DNA of 64,000 nt from Zizania palustris (lineage: Eukaryota; Streptophyta; Magnoliopsida; Poales; Poaceae). Shown here piece after piece: positions 9,297 to 21,484 of the stretch (the stretch's first letter is position 1; every line of letters starts with the position of its first letter). The position numbers and the translations under genes are program-made. Below the pieces are notes generated by a model. It had not been told where the DNA came from. It worked only from the letters and a program-made list of their open reading frames with translations, and made no database searches. The DNA lies in the NCBI GenBank assembly GCA_019279435.1, contig JAAALK010000287.1, positions 26,040,162-26,104,161 on the forward strand, read 5' to 3'.

Positions 9297-12083
9297 ATGC
9301 TCGAACGGCTGCTGCTCGTGCTGCTCCTCTTGCTACCTGCGTACTGCTACCAAGGCCAGCACGGCCACCGCCATGACCGGCGGTGGAGCAGCAGGAGGGA
9401 GCTGCACGAGCCGCTGTTCCCTCTGGAGAGCGCGCCCGCGCTGCCGCCGCCGCCGCCAGCGCCGTTCTTCCCGTTCTTGCCTGATTCAGCGCCGCCGGTG
9501 ACCACGTCCGCCCCCGCTGGTGCCAGTGCTGGAGATGGCACCGACGCAGGCGCCGGGGACGCGTCGTCCTCCTCGCCGCACCCCACGGCGCCGGTCAATA
9601 TTTCTTACATGGCTATGCCCATTTACCACTCCGCGCCGTTCCGCTCCTTCTTGTCTTCACACCGCCTCCTCACCGTCCTCCTCCCGGTCGTCGCCGTCGT
9701 AGCCGCCGTGCTAGCCGCGGTACTCATCTACCTCCTCGCGCGCCAACGCCGCCACAACTCCGAGGGGGAACCCGCCGTGCATACGAAGACCGTGTTGCTT
9801 TCCCCGGCGAACTCCACGCTCCACGATGGGGACCAGCATGGCCGGGGGTCGACCGCCACGGTCTCCAGCGCCAGCTCGCCGGAGCTCCGGCCGATGCCGC
9901 CTCTACCTCGGCAGTTCCAGCAGACAACGATGAGCATGCCGTCAACTTCAAAACCCATTCTTGAAGCCAGAACAGGGGACAAGCGACCGCCGCTGCCGCA
10001 GAGTGTTCCACCGCCACCACCTCCTCCTCCTCCTCCTCCACCGCCAATGCCGCCGAGGACAAACAACGTGAGTGCGCAAGCAGCGCATACACCTCCGGCG
10101 GCTCTCCCGCCATTGCCGCGAGCCGACAACGGCAGCGGCTGGCTACCGAGGCGGCACTCCGAGCGCACTGCGCCGACCGTTATCAGGGCCTCGGCGGGGG
10201 CAGTCCACCCGGAGGAGTCACCGGCGCGCTCGCCGGCAGAGGAGAAGGGCGTGGCGGACGCTGCTGCTCGCCCCAAGCTGAAGCCGTTGCACTGGGACAA
10301 GGTGCGGGCGATCTCCGGCCGGCCGACGGTGTGGGATCAGCTCAAGGCGAGCTCATTCCGGTGAGCCCTCACTCGATCTTGCTTCTTGGCGATTGCTGCA
10401 GCAGAGTTGCGGCAGCCATGATCACTTAGCTAGTTAGCTCTGAGGCTTAAATGTGTTTGCTTGTGTATCTACGAGCACAGAGTGAACGAAGAGATGATCG
10501 AGACGCTGTTCGTCTCCAACTCGACGAGGAGAGTGTCCAAGAATGGAGGCAAGGAGGCAAATGCAGCTTGCTGCAATCAGGAGAACAAGGTGTTGGACCC
10601 AAAGAAATCGCAGAACATCGCCATCATGCTGAGGGCTCTCGACGCGTCCAAGGAAGAAGTGTGCAAGGCTCTCCTGGATGGTGAGATGAGATGATTCCAT
10701 TGCCAGAATTTTGATTTGAACCCTGCATTCAGAGAAGGAATGCTTTCTCTGATCATCCAGCTTCATGAACATTTTCCATTGTTGGGAGCAGGCCAGGCAG
10801 AGAGCCTTGGAACTGAGCTCCTGGAGACACTGCTGAAGATGGCTCCAAGCAGAGAAGAAGAGATCAAGCTGAAGGAATTCAGGGAGGATGCTGTATCTAA
10901 GCTTGGTCCTGCAGAAAGCTTCCTCAAGTCAGTGCTTGCAATACCATTTGCATTCAAGAGGGTTGAAGCGATGCTCTACATCGCCAACTTTGATTTGGAG
11001 GTTGACTACCTCAAGACCTCCTTCAAAACTCTTGAGGTACTAGTTATGTCCTACCTTGCCCTACCAGGTTCCATTAATTATTTTGAATGAAATAGAAGTG
11101 CAGACATGCCCTGAATCCAATTAAATGGTCAAATTTTCCATGTTACTCCAATTAGTTAGAACAGGGTGATATTGACAGCCTTGTGAGTAACCAAGTTCAC
11201 AAGTACACAGAAGAAACGGCACTCTTTTTTTTAAAAAAAAAAGAAACTGCATGATTCAAAGAGTGATAAAGGTTATTAACGTTCATTACCATTTCAGGCA
11301 GCGTGTGAAGAGCTAAGGGGCAGCAGGTTGTTCCACAAGATTTTAGATGCGGTGTTGAAGACCGGCAATCGCATGAACACTGGCACAAACCGTGGAAATG
11401 CGAGCGCCTTCAAGCTTGATGCACTCCTCAAGTTAGTTGATGTAAAAGGTGCCGATGGCAAGACAACCCTTCTGCACTTTGTTGTTGAGGAGATTACCAA
11501 GTCTGAAGGTGACAGCATATTGGGCACTGGCCAAACATCGAACCAGGGGAATGCCATTGCCGATGATTTCCAGTGCAAGAAGATTGGCCTCAGAATTGTT
11601 GCTAGCCTTGGTGGTGAGCTCGGCAATGTCAAGAAGGCAGCTAGAATGGACTCCGACACACTGGCCAGCTGCGTCGCCAAGCTCTCTACTGGAGTTAGCA
11701 AGATCAGTGAGGCTCTGCAGTTGAACCAGCAACTCGGTTCTGATGATCGTTGCAGGAGATTCCGTGCCTCCATTGGTGAGTTCCTGCAGAAGGCTGAAGC
11801 TGAGATCACCACAGTGCAGTCTCAGGAGAGCCTTGCCCTCTCTCTTGTCAGGGAGACAACCGAGTTCTTCCATGGCGACTCAGCTAAGGAGGAAGGCCAC
11901 CCTCTGAGGATCTTCATGGTGGTGCGTGACTTCCTCGCTGTTCTTGATCATGTCTGCAAGGATGTCGGAAGGATGAATGAACGAACAGCGGTTGGGTCCT
12001 CACGACAGCTGGAGAATGCATCTGTTCTTCCAAGGTTTAATGCTGTTCAACCTAGCTCCGAGGAGGAGATTTCATCATCCTAG
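9297..12083 (+). CDS. FH15: class I formin (FH1/FH2), formin-like protein 15 type
   Basis: Membrane-anchored actin nucleator that links the cell cortex to actin filaments. Four coding exons are 9297–10360, 10481–10680, 10792–11036 and 11298–12083; all junctions are GT-AG, phases join cleanly, and the product is 764 aa. Order: signal peptide (about 1–18), a short proline-rich extracellular part, a transmembrane helix at about 124–148, a cytosolic linker, an FH1 polyproline run at 238–250, then FH2 from about 325 (KLKPLHWDKV) with AESLGTELLE, GNRMNTGTNRGNA and ANFDLEVDYL. The start is the first ATG in frame, since an in-frame TAG lies just upstream at 9270. The class I layout is certain. The name FH15 is from recalled chromosome-9 neighbours and could be wrong. 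Confidence 0.93.
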
Positions 12084-12559
12084 CCGTTGGAATCTGCATG
12101 TTGTTGTCTAAAAGAACAGCAATGCAGTATTGGACTTAGAATCATATAAGTATTTTGTAACTGTAGCAGATAAGTGTAGATCAAAGTTTATATGTATCAC
12201 ATGATTCAGCATGCTAAGCATCATCCAGCCAATGGCCTACCAAAGGTGAAAGTGGCATTGTACATGTCTCAGCATGCTAAGAATCACTAGACAAGAGCTT
12301 TTGTGATCATGCTGAAGATGCTTGAATCTCATGATAAAAGTAAAGTAGCTAGCTATAGCCCCTTTTAATCTTTCAAGGTCTGACAGATGGTGCACTTTTC
12401 TCACCTTTTTGACAGAGATTTGTGTCATTTAAATTCTTGATGGCATTGGCCTCAAGCTTCTCAAGCTTCTTCCCTGCATGCTGCAATGAACACTGCTTGT
12501 TAGCCATACATGCATTGTTAAGAAAATAAGCATAATAAGCACCAAATGCTGAACATGTG

Positions 12560-12842
12560 GTCTACCAACAAGAATGTTTGACCAAGCACGATGCATAAGC
12601 AATTGAAAATTGCACAGCAAAGCTGACATGAGTCGCTCAGAAAATTGCAGTCAGAAAAGCACATTTTTGGGTCTCGAGGTTTATGTTATTATATACGCCC
12701 AAATGGCTGCAAAAGGAATTGCAAATTGTATCGTGGAGCAAACATTTTGCCGCTATAATTCCGATTAGCAGATGTGATCAGTAAAAATAAATGACAGATG
12801 GCTGGAACAAGTGGTTTTACTGGACTAGTCGAACAAACCCTC
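12560..12842 (-). pseudogene. duplicated 3' end of the thioesterase gene
   Basis: This segment repeats 13655–13936, the downstream flank and last codons of the acyl-CoA thioesterase gene, with substitutions and indels. Shared blocks include CAACATTTTGCCGCTATA and GACTAGTCGAACAAACCCTC, the latter containing the stop codon and preceding residues. The similarity ends just inside the coding end, so it is a partial tandem duplicate and not a gene. Confidence 0.75.
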
Positions 12843-13250
12843 TGATCTGCCCGTCGCCGCCCTGCTGGATGAGTGCGACAGGGTGAGGAGCCTCGTCGCT
12901 GAGGCGCACCAGCCTTCGTCCGGCGCGAAGGCCACGCCCATTGCGGCGGCCGGCCTGGAGGGTCACCTCGACGACCCATCGGCTTTAGGGTTTGGAGAGG
13001 AAGGGAGCCATTGGAGGAAGGATTCGAGCTTAGCGTCGTCGGATGCGACGGCTGCATAACGAGTCCGTACTGTCGCCGGAGCTGGGGAAGCCGCAGCATC
13101 TTGTTGGAGAGTCGAGACGTCCTTGAATTGCATGCATGAGCTCACCGTCGCCAAGTGCTCGGACCGGCAACCGACGGCGAGCTCGGAGGAGGCACCTTCG
13201 GAGACCTACCGGCTGAGCTGCAGAAGCTGTGAATTCTGAAAGTACTCTGC
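12843..13250. pseudogene. GC-rich gene-like fragment of unknown origin
   Basis: Much more GC-rich than its surroundings and abutting the duplicated thioesterase tail. The plus strand has an open frame with LLDECDRVRSLVAEAHQ. The minus strand (13154–12963) has an ATG frame ending in DDAKLESFLQWLPSSPN, which faintly recalls the LExFLxWL start of plant SET-domain methyltransferases. Neither continues into a complete gene. It is best read as a captured or decayed exon fragment. Confidence 0.35.
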
Positions 13251-13485
13251 TCCTAATCGCAGCAGCATCTTAATTAGTGGTAAGTTTAAGAAAGAAGAAT
13301 TTTTTATCTCCATTCTTCAACACTAGAGCAATACCATTCTTGCTAACCCATATATTCACGCATTGTTCAGAAAAATGGGTAGCAATCGCCACATCCAGGT
13401 GAGCATGTGATCTAGTCCCATATTAACAATAGTAAAAGACAAAAGTATAGTACTATAAAATAACAAGTAAAGTGTATTACATAAT

Positions 13486-13655
13486 AAACAACTAGAAATA
13501 AAATGTTTTTAGATAAAATTAAAGGCTTGAAGTAAAATCTTTTTAAGACTGGTAGGAATATCAAATGAGAACTGATTGTAGGTAAGAAGGTAGAAATAAA
13601 ATATTTTTAGGACACAATTAAAAGCTAGAAGTAAAATCTTGTTGAGACGATCGGA
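13486..13655. repeat. imperfect tandem duplication, about 97-bp period
   Basis: Two related blocks (about 13490–13558 and 13587–13655) both contain AGAAATAAAAT(G/A)TTTTTAG and GAAGTAAAATCTT. AT-rich and non-coding. Lies downstream of the thioesterase gene. Confidence 0.6.
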
Positions 13656-13920
13656 CAGGAGTACAAACAAGAACGTTTGACGAGGAATGATGAACCAATT
13701 GAAATTGCACACTAAATCAATACATTTTGTGTCTCGTTATTATATACCTCGGTATGTCTGCAAAACGAGCTGCAGATAGTATCATAGAGTCAACATTTTG
13801 CCGCTATATTGCCAGCATGTTACGTATCTGCTGTTATTTGAATCATCTTTACATTTCCGATTAGCTGGTGTGATCAGTAAAAAAATGTCAGATGGCTGCA
13901 ACAGGAAGTTCTAAGGGGGA

Positions 13921-16563
13921 CTAGTCGAACAAACCCTCTGCATCCATGCGCTCTACTATGTGTCGTGCCTCTTCTTCAGTAGATGGAACAACATGGCGTA
14001 TCTTCAGTCCGTTCTTCAATGCATCGCTGCTGACGGTGAAGGTGAAGTGAAATGTGTTGGAGACCTGCGCGCAGATTAAACAGTTAGCAAACACAGAATC
14101 ACAGCTAGATTTTTAAGGAGGGAAGAACCGTAGCATGACTGTATGAATGATGCAATCAGAGCAGTATAATGGTATATACCTCGCTTCTCCGGAGTTCAGG
14201 CCTTGTTACGTGAGCTACAACTTCAACATTGACTAGAGGCTGCTCTGGATTGTGGAGCTGGGTGTACAAGACACACGACTTGAATCGAAGAAAGTCTCCT
14301 ACATCCACCTGTGCAAGCACAATAGCTACATGATTATTCCAGTCGTCCACAGGAAATCTTAAACTCATAAATTGACTTAATAGTAGACTTGATAATGCAT
14401 GGCATCTTAATGTTATTTCGAGGGTAATTAGATAAGAAAGCACTCCATGATGCAAGGTACTGTAAACTGGTGAGCCAATTCACTCTAGATAGGGGCTAAA
14501 TGAAGCGTAACTGTCAGAAAAGAATGTGCTAACCACTTACTGGTTTTAAGAAGTCGACATGATCGACTTCAAGAAAACAAGGTCTTTGCCCAACAAAGGC
14601 GTATGCAGTTGAGAAGGCAAGCTCAAAGGCACGGTGCATCAAGAAACCTCCGAATATTCTTCCATGCAAGTTTCGTTGTTGAGGCTGGCAAATAAGCGAG
14701 TTCTCCAGGCGGGTATCCTTCATCAAGATGCTATCTCTATCAGCTAAAGCAGGCAAATCAGAGAAAACACGGCCCTCTGTTAATAAAACATTTAGCCTCT
14801 CAGCCTCATTACTAAGCTTATGTATCACATTTTCAAATATCCCACTTTGTTCTTGTCTCTTTCTTTTCCTCAGCTTGTCCCATGCTTCTCTTTCTCCGAA
14901 TAGTTGCTTCTCTTTTTCAGTTTCTGGTGAAAGGCGGTTCACTGGAGCAGACTTTCCATTCATTGAATCTCGTGCAACGAACGTGAAGTTAGCCGTTAAA
15001 ACGACTGGTTCTGAATGCATATCACCATCTGTTGCAAGATAATCACACTTAAAAGAAATTAGTTAAAGATAGAAGAGATAACAATAGCTCAAATAAATTA
15101 ACCGCTCGAAAAGTGACCCATAACGAGTGCTATTGCTTTTCCAAAACTACCTTGATCGACTTGAGTAACTTCAATTTGTATATCAATTGAAGAACGACCA
15201 ACATAAGTAACAGCACCAGCTATCTTCAGATCAGTGTCCACACGAAGTGGCTTCTTCAGCACCATCTTATCTACAGAAGCAGTCACCACCAAAAGAGGCC
15301 TTGTTGTGCTATCTTCATCAGAGCAGTGCTGCACGCCAGACAACATTTTCAGAAATATGTCAACTAGATGTAAACCGGGAAAGAGGAAGCTGCCCCAATT
15401 TAACATGCAGAGCTCAAAATGAAGAAAAGTAAGAGCCACACTTTATCATCAATAGGTATAATTGTATGGTATGAGCTCAATTGAACGTATGAAATGAATG
15501 GTAAAAAGAAACTGAGCTGGTTGGCAGCATTGGGCTAGCTGTGCAATGTGCATGTAGGGTAACCACTGCTGTTTTCAGTAGACCATTACCAACTCAGTCT
15601 AGCACCATCTTTAATCCGCTATGATTAGCTACCTAATTAAATTTCAGGCTTGTACAAAATACAACATTAGGATTTGGGAAGAGCTGCATCTCAGTTATTA
15701 GTTAGTACATAAAGCATTCGCAGGCTTCATGGACCATGAGAAGAATCATAGACAAGTATATCAAAAACGAAAAATTCCATGAGCACCAATCAACAACACA
15801 TTCCCCAAATCCTGAATGTTACTTACTGAAATGCCGGTTCTGTTGTTCAGTCGAAAAATTGCAGCATTTTCAGTGAACTGGAAATGTTGTTAAGGATAAT
15901 TCCCACATTTACCTATTTGATCACCACAGATGCAACATATTACCCAATGTCCCAATTTATAAACAGGAGCCACTGTAAAGGTACCCTGCTCCAATTCTCT
16001 TTCTTGCAAATTCATACCTAGCATATTCGATGTTAGAGTACCAAAGTGTTACCGAATAGACATGAACAGAATCAAGGCTAAAAGCTTGACTGGTTCACAT
16101 GGTCACATCCCGCGAGCGCAACTCAGAGCCATCCTGGATGCCACTGCAGACACGATTCACACAGGAGAGATCGCGAAACAGGACACTGCAGTACCTTGAC
16201 GACGATGGTGCCGGCGAGGGCGTCGAGGTCCTCGAGCAGCATGCCGATGCGCACCTCGTTCCACGGGTCCCGGTACTGCTCCCGGAGGATGTCGTCGGTG
16301 GCGAACTTGTAGACGATGCTGGTCCGGCTCTGCGCGGGCGTCTTGGTGAGCAGCTCCGTCTGCGGCTGCTGCGGCCCCCCGGCGGCGGCCCCGGCGTCCA
16401 TCATCCACTCGAAGATGCTTGACCGCGCCTCCCAGAGCGCGTTGGTCACCGGCGAGTGGTACATCCCGGGCCACAGGCTCAGCGGCTTCCGCGCCGACTT
16501 CCCGGCGCCGATCGCGCCCCCACCCCCGCCGATGTGGGACACCACCTTGATCGGCGAGTCCAT
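13921..16563 (-). CDS. acyl-CoA thioesterase with two HotDog domains (ACOT9/10-like)
   Basis: Predicted to hydrolyse fatty acyl-CoA to free acid and CoA; relatives are mitochondrial. Five coding exons are 16563–16195, 15328–15103, 15028–14541, 14308–14180 and 14064–13921, all GT-AG with matching phases, giving 451 aa. The first HotDog domain covers VRIGMLLEDLDALAGTIV in exon 1 and VVTASVDKMVLKKPLRVD in exon 2. The second includes NLHGRIFGGFLMHRAFELAF in exon 3 and continues through exon 5. A charged helical linker (KLRKRKRQEQ) lies between them. The start is the first in-frame ATG (MDSPIKV); the frame stays open upstream without another ATG. I see no obvious targeting peptide beyond a glycine-rich N-terminus, so location is inferred from the family. 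A copy of the 3' end lies at 12560–12842. Confidence 0.9.
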
Positions 16564-17487
16564 TGACGACGACGGCGGCGGCTGCTCTTGCCCCGGATCT
16601 CCCCTTGCCGGACGGGGACGGAGCGACCGAGGAGGACGTGGAGGGTTCTGGACTCTGGAGAGCAACGGCGGCGCTGTCGACCTCGCAACCTTTTTCTACT
16701 ATTTCGAATTATAATTATTTCAACCTTTTTACAAAAATTTCTAAATTTAATTTTAAAATATATTAATATATATTTTTTAAAATTAATTAGATATTGTTGT
16801 TATTGTTATGTTTTTCTATAAAATTAGTCCATGATGAATATATAATTTTAACTTATAAAAAATCAAACAAGAAACCATTATCATTTTTCATCGTTATAAG
16901 GTTGTGAGATAAGAAGTAAAAAAACAAGAAGAAATTTATTGTTCCATAAACTATTTAATTTATATACAGATCAAAGAACGGTAGATTGGCCACGCTTCCC
17001 TCGCCGTACGTTTTGACTCGTGCACACCAAAATACTTTCAAATTTTCAAAGCCGAGAATTTAAAATGCTTCAGAATTTGCTGATTTCTCCATCGCAGAAA
17101 AAAAGTTCATAAGGGCAGCGTAACTTCTCTACTAAAGTTGGTATTATCTTTTATGGATTAGAGAATATATTATTTTTTATGTAGCTTACTAGCTATTTAT
17201 GTATTAATGTTTGTGAATAAATAGTACATATTTTCTCTCAAGAAATATGTACACTTTTGAAAATTCTCCTGTTCTATGGAACTAAACACCAGCATGTTGC
17301 AAGCTCACAGTTCTATATTTTCTTGGCAAAATTACATACCACATAGACAACATAAATTTACTTTACTAATAGAGACTACAATCCTCTCAACAAATCTAGG
17401 GCATAATAAAGTTGGAAAGTAAGCTTCTGCAAACTAAAAACATAAGGTTTATTTGGAAAAAGTTTAAGTTTTTTTGGTAAGTTTATA

Positions 17488-17696
17488 CTCCCGTCCCATA
17501 ATACAATAATCTAAGATTAAATAAAATTTTTTAAATTAGTAGTGGGTCCAAAGTTAAATTAGAGACTTTTAATTATTTTGCAGTGATAGAGGGCTCAAGG
17601 ATTGGGGTCGGAGACGGAGCCACACGAGATCGGACGCGTAGGGGCGCGGGCCTCGGGCCGGTGGAATAATTGTTTTATATTACGAGATGAACGGAG
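17488..17696. mobile_element. Stowaway-like MITE with GC-rich insertion
   Basis: Left end CTCCCGTCCCATAATA and right end read in reverse CTCCGTTCATCTCGTAATA resemble the grass Stowaway/mariner CTCCGTCCCA terminus. It is flanked by TA on both sides (17486–17487 and 17697–17698). About 17590–17660 is an unusually GC-rich insert in an otherwise AT-rich element. Confidence 0.65.
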
Positions 17697-18379
17697 TAGG
17701 AATAGTTGTTTTTGAAACAAATTTTGTTTGACTTTATATGATCATAGGCTACAGTGTCTTAATTCTTAAATAACCAAAGTCGCTTACTTTTCATCAAATA
17801 TTTTTATATTTCTTCGAATGATATGAGGTACATATTGTACATCAAATAATTATTAATGGGAAAATAGTTTTGTGAAATATACAGTAATAATTTTTTAAAT
17901 TTGCAACTAAGTAGGTAGTAGGTAAGAGCACGGAAACAAACTTCTTAAAAATTTACAAAAGGAATATAAATAACTTAATATCGGATCTCATCGAAATTCC
18001 GGATCTGAGGAAAAAAACTGCAAAGTGGGGATTGTTGTTTACACCTCTTTTAAAAGGTTTTAAATTTTAAATTTTAAAATGTGATTTTGAATATAGTATT
18101 AAATGTTTTTTGCATTTTTATTAAATTTTGACTATACTAAAATATTACAAATTTAAACTCTATAAACAAGTTCCAACTCAAGCGATGTGACACGTGATAG
18201 TTGAGCGTATATTCTTTTGACTGTACTACTATTACAAATTTAAATGTGGAGATCATATTTTTGAATTATTTTTCTATAAACAAATTCCAACGCGATGTGA
18301 CAAGTGACAGTACAATTTGTTTTCACGTTGACGTACTCGTTCTTCCTTGTAATTCAGCGAATCTACAGTAAATAATAGT

Positions 18380-18560
18380 CCGTTTATTTTAATAATTTAG
18401 TTTTTTTAATAAACTAAAACAAATAAAGTAACTTATTCCGTAGCTTATTATAATTCAGAGATATTTGGATTATAATAATTTAGCTTTTTTAATAAACTGA
18501 AATAAATAGAGAAACTTATTTTGTAACTTATTATAATTTTTATTATAATTTGGAGCGGAG
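18380..18560. repeat. AT-rich direct duplication, about 95-bp period
   Basis: Two related blocks, each with ATAATTTAG(T/C)TTTTTTAATAAACT followed by CTTATT and TTATTATAATT. Probably part of a MITE about 300 bp upstream of the UGT start. Ends not resolved. Confidence 0.55.
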
Positions 18561-18869
18561 ATTATAACAATTTGGTAAGCAGATGGAACTCAAATTTTTT
18601 TTGTAAACTGGATTTTTATAGTTCAAATCTGAAACTAACACGTTCTAAGACATTCATTGAAATTATAAAATATAATAGTGTAAACAAATTTTCAATATAA
18701 TTCTTTACTATATTATCAATATTTTTTTAAATTCACTACAATTATAAAATATCTCGTCTTGTCACCGTAATAGCTAAGCTACAGTGGTACGCAAACACTC
18801 CAATCCACACGCAGCTTGGTTGTGCTACCTAGTAGCTACTTGTAACCTGCTCGTGAAGTCGGGATCACC

Positions 18870-21484
18870 ATGGACGGCGGCGGCGGCGGCGGCGGCGGTC
18901 ACGTGCTCCTTCTGCCGTACCCTAGCCAGGGCCACGTCCACCCGATGCTCCAGTTCGCCAAGCGCCTCGCGTTCCATGGCATGCGCTCGACGCTCGTCGT
19001 CACCCGCTACATCCTCGGCACCCGCGCGCCCGACGTCGCCGGCGCCGAGGTCCGCGTCGTCGCCATCTCTGACGGCTGCGACGCGGGGGGATTCGGCGAG
19101 TGCGGCGTAGACGGCGGCGGCGGCGTGACTGCATACATCGCCCGCCTCGAGGCGGCCGGGTCGGAGACGCTGGGGGAGCTCCTCCGCGACGAGGCCGCGC
19201 GGGGGCAGCCCGTCAGGGCGGTGGTCTACGACGCGTTCCTTCCGTGGGCGCGCGCCGTCGCCCAGCGGCACGGCGCCGCGGCCGCGGCCTTCTTCACGCA
19301 GCCGTGCGCCGTCAACGTGGTGTACGGCCACGTTTGGTGCAACCGCGTGGGCGTGCCGGTGAAGACCGGCGCAACCGTCGCTCTCCCCGGGCTGCCGGCG
19401 CTCGAGCGCGACGGCCTGCCGTGGTTCCTCAAGGTCGGGCCGGGGCCATACCCGGCGTACTTCGAGACGGTGATGAGACAGTTCGACGGGCTGGAGCAAG
19501 CCGACGACGTGCTTGTCAACTCCTCCTACGAGTTGGAACCCGAGGTAATATAAATTTATTCTATATTAAGTTATTAAGTTAGGATTGAATTTTATATTGA
19601 GTATAATAATAAATTCTTAAGCTTTAACCAAGTTTATATAAAAAATATATCAACACTATGATAGCAAATTATTTTAATTAAATCAACCATAAAAAACGTC
19701 TTAATAACACTACAGTTATTTTTAAACTTAATGAAAATGAGAGGATTTGACTTAAAAATCAAATAAAATGTACTACAAAATAGAAGGAGCACATAAAATA
19801 ATTTCTTGATATCAAAATGTTTGTCCCTTGCATTATATATCTAGCATATCTCATAGCCAACCATACTTCCATAATATTAAATAAATATTTTATTAACATG
19901 TATTATATGGTGAATTTAATGATACTAAATTTATATTGTAAATGTTGATATGTTTTTAGAAAATAAAATGAATTGTAATATAGAGCATAATAGAAATGGA
20001 AAGATATGTTTTTTTCTTGCATCTCCATGTCAAAATATTGAAAAAAAATGTTGGATTTGGTTTTCATTTTTTTTAAAAATAATAATATTTTTTTTAAAAA
20101 AATAAATATGTATTTCGGTTTAAAAAATTTGCAAAATGTAGGATTATTGTTATGTAAACGCTAATTAAGTATTATATTATTGTTAAATAACCACCAATTA
20201 AATCTTAAATTAGTTTTAATATTGGTAATTACATCTAAAATTATTGTTTAACAATCGTTAATTAACTATTAAATTAATCCTAAAAAACGCTTAAGTACTT
20301 ATAAACTACTACTTAACTACTTCTAAACTAAACAAAAAAAATTAAACATTAGGAAAGAAAAGAGAGAAACTTACCTAGAAGTGAAGTCAAGCCAAAGGGG
20401 TGGAGGTGGGAAATGAGGGCCGACCGGCCCCCTTTATATAGGGGGGAGTCGGTGGCTGGTTGGCCGCCCGGCCACGTGGTAGCCAGTCGGCCATTTCTGC
20501 CGTGTGCCCCAACCGGCCATAAAAGCTCAAAAAGAGCCGTTTTTTTGTCGTGTTGCGCACGCTGCCAGGAAAAGCAGGGAGGCCGACTCGATCCCAAGTC
20601 GGCTCCGCACATTAATTTTGCAAAATTTTGAAACCGATATTTTTGTTTTAAAAAAATATTATTTTTTTAAAAAATCTTTGGTTTTCTACCTCTGCAATGG
20701 TGAACGCGTGCAGGAGGCGGCGTACATGGCGTCAGCGTGGCGCGCCAAGACGATCGGGCCGACGGTGCCCGCCGCCTACCTCGGCGACGACCGCCTGCCG
20801 GCGGACACCAAGTACGGCTTCCACCTATTCGAGCTCACCACGGCGCCCTGCATGGAATGGCTGGACGCGCACCCGCCGCGCTCCGTCGTGTTCGTCTCCT
20901 TCGGCAGCCTCTCCGACCTGGACCCGGCGGAGATGCGGGAGGTCGCGCACGGCCTCCTCGATGCCGGCAGGCCGTTCCTTTGGGCGGTCCGGTCGTCGGA
21001 GTCGCACAAGCTGCCCGCCGGCTACGAGTCCGCCTGCGCGCCGCGCGGGCTGGTGGTGTCGTGGTGCCCGCAGCTGGAGGTGCTGGCGCACCCGGCCGTC
21101 GGCTGCTTCCTGACGCACTGCGGCTGGAACTCCACGGCGGAGGCGCTGGTCGCCGGCGTGCCGATGGTGGCGCTGCCGCAGTGGACGGACCAGCCGATGA
21201 ACGCCCAGTACGTGGAGACCGTGTGGCGTGTTGGCGTGCGCGTGCGGCCAGCCGCCGCCGACGGGCTGGCCCGAAGGGATGAGGTTGAGAGAGGGATCGA
21301 GGAGGTGATGGTCGGCGAGAGGAGCGGCGAGTACCGGTGCAACGCCGCCGGCTGGATGGAGAAGGCCAAAGCGGCGAGCCTGGAGGGCGGCAGCTCGGAC
21401 AGGAACATCGCCGAGTTCGTCGCCAAGTACGCGGCGGCGAAGTGCAACTGTGAAATGGATGGAACCAGCCAAGCTCCAGCTTAA
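18870..21484 (+). CDS. UDP-glycosyltransferase, UGT74-type (tandem copy 1)
   Basis: Family 1 glycosyltransferase that transfers a sugar from UDP-glucose to small molecules; UGT74 members act on carboxylates such as salicylate or auxin-type acids, so the substrate is only inferred. Exons 18870–19544 and 20714–21484 (GT-AG, phase 0) give 481 aa. Catalytic His22 lies in YPSQGH and the partner Asp in VVYDAFLPW. The PSPG box spans residues 342–385 and ends in the glucose-type D-Q pair. GGSSDRNIAEF sits near the C-terminus. A run of eight glycines follows Met-Asp, encoded by a GGC microsatellite. The 1169-bp intron contains a Mutator-like element that ends 37 bp before the acceptor exon. It pairs with the copy at 23340. 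Confidence 0.93.
20066..20676. mobile_element. non-autonomous Mutator-like element (611 bp) in the UGT intron
   Basis: An exact 10-bp target duplication TTTGGTTTTC flanks it (20056–20065 and 20677–20686). Terminal inverted repeats of roughly 55–60 bp are AT-rich and end in TTTGCAAAAT on the inner side of both ends, with TTTCGGTTT / TATCGGTTTC-type cores. A 9–11-bp duplication with long TIRs is the Mutator superfamily pattern. The interior (about 20385–20610) is GC-rich, unlike its ends, and carries a minus-strand promoter-like segment. No transposase is encoded. It could be a Pack-MULE-like element with captured DNA. Confidence 0.85.
20374..20441 (-). promoter_or_regulatory. promoter-like segment inside the Mutator-like element
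   Basis: On the minus strand a TATA box (CTATATAAAGG, 20441–20431) is followed after about 25–30 bp by a C/T-rich initiator region, and then by a consensus splice donor CTAG|GTAAGT at about 20375. The order TATA, short leader, donor looks like the start of a spliced transcription unit running antisense to the UGT. Confidence 0.45.

Larger units (their letters stand above)
16564..18869. other. AT-rich intergenic region between thioesterase and UGT
   Basis: Holds the thioesterase leader at the left (to about 16690) and the UGT promoter at the right. It includes a Stowaway-like MITE and an internal duplication, listed separately. TGACG motifs occur in the UGT flank (for example GTTGACGTAC near 18328). 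No gene is seen. Confidence 0.5.
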
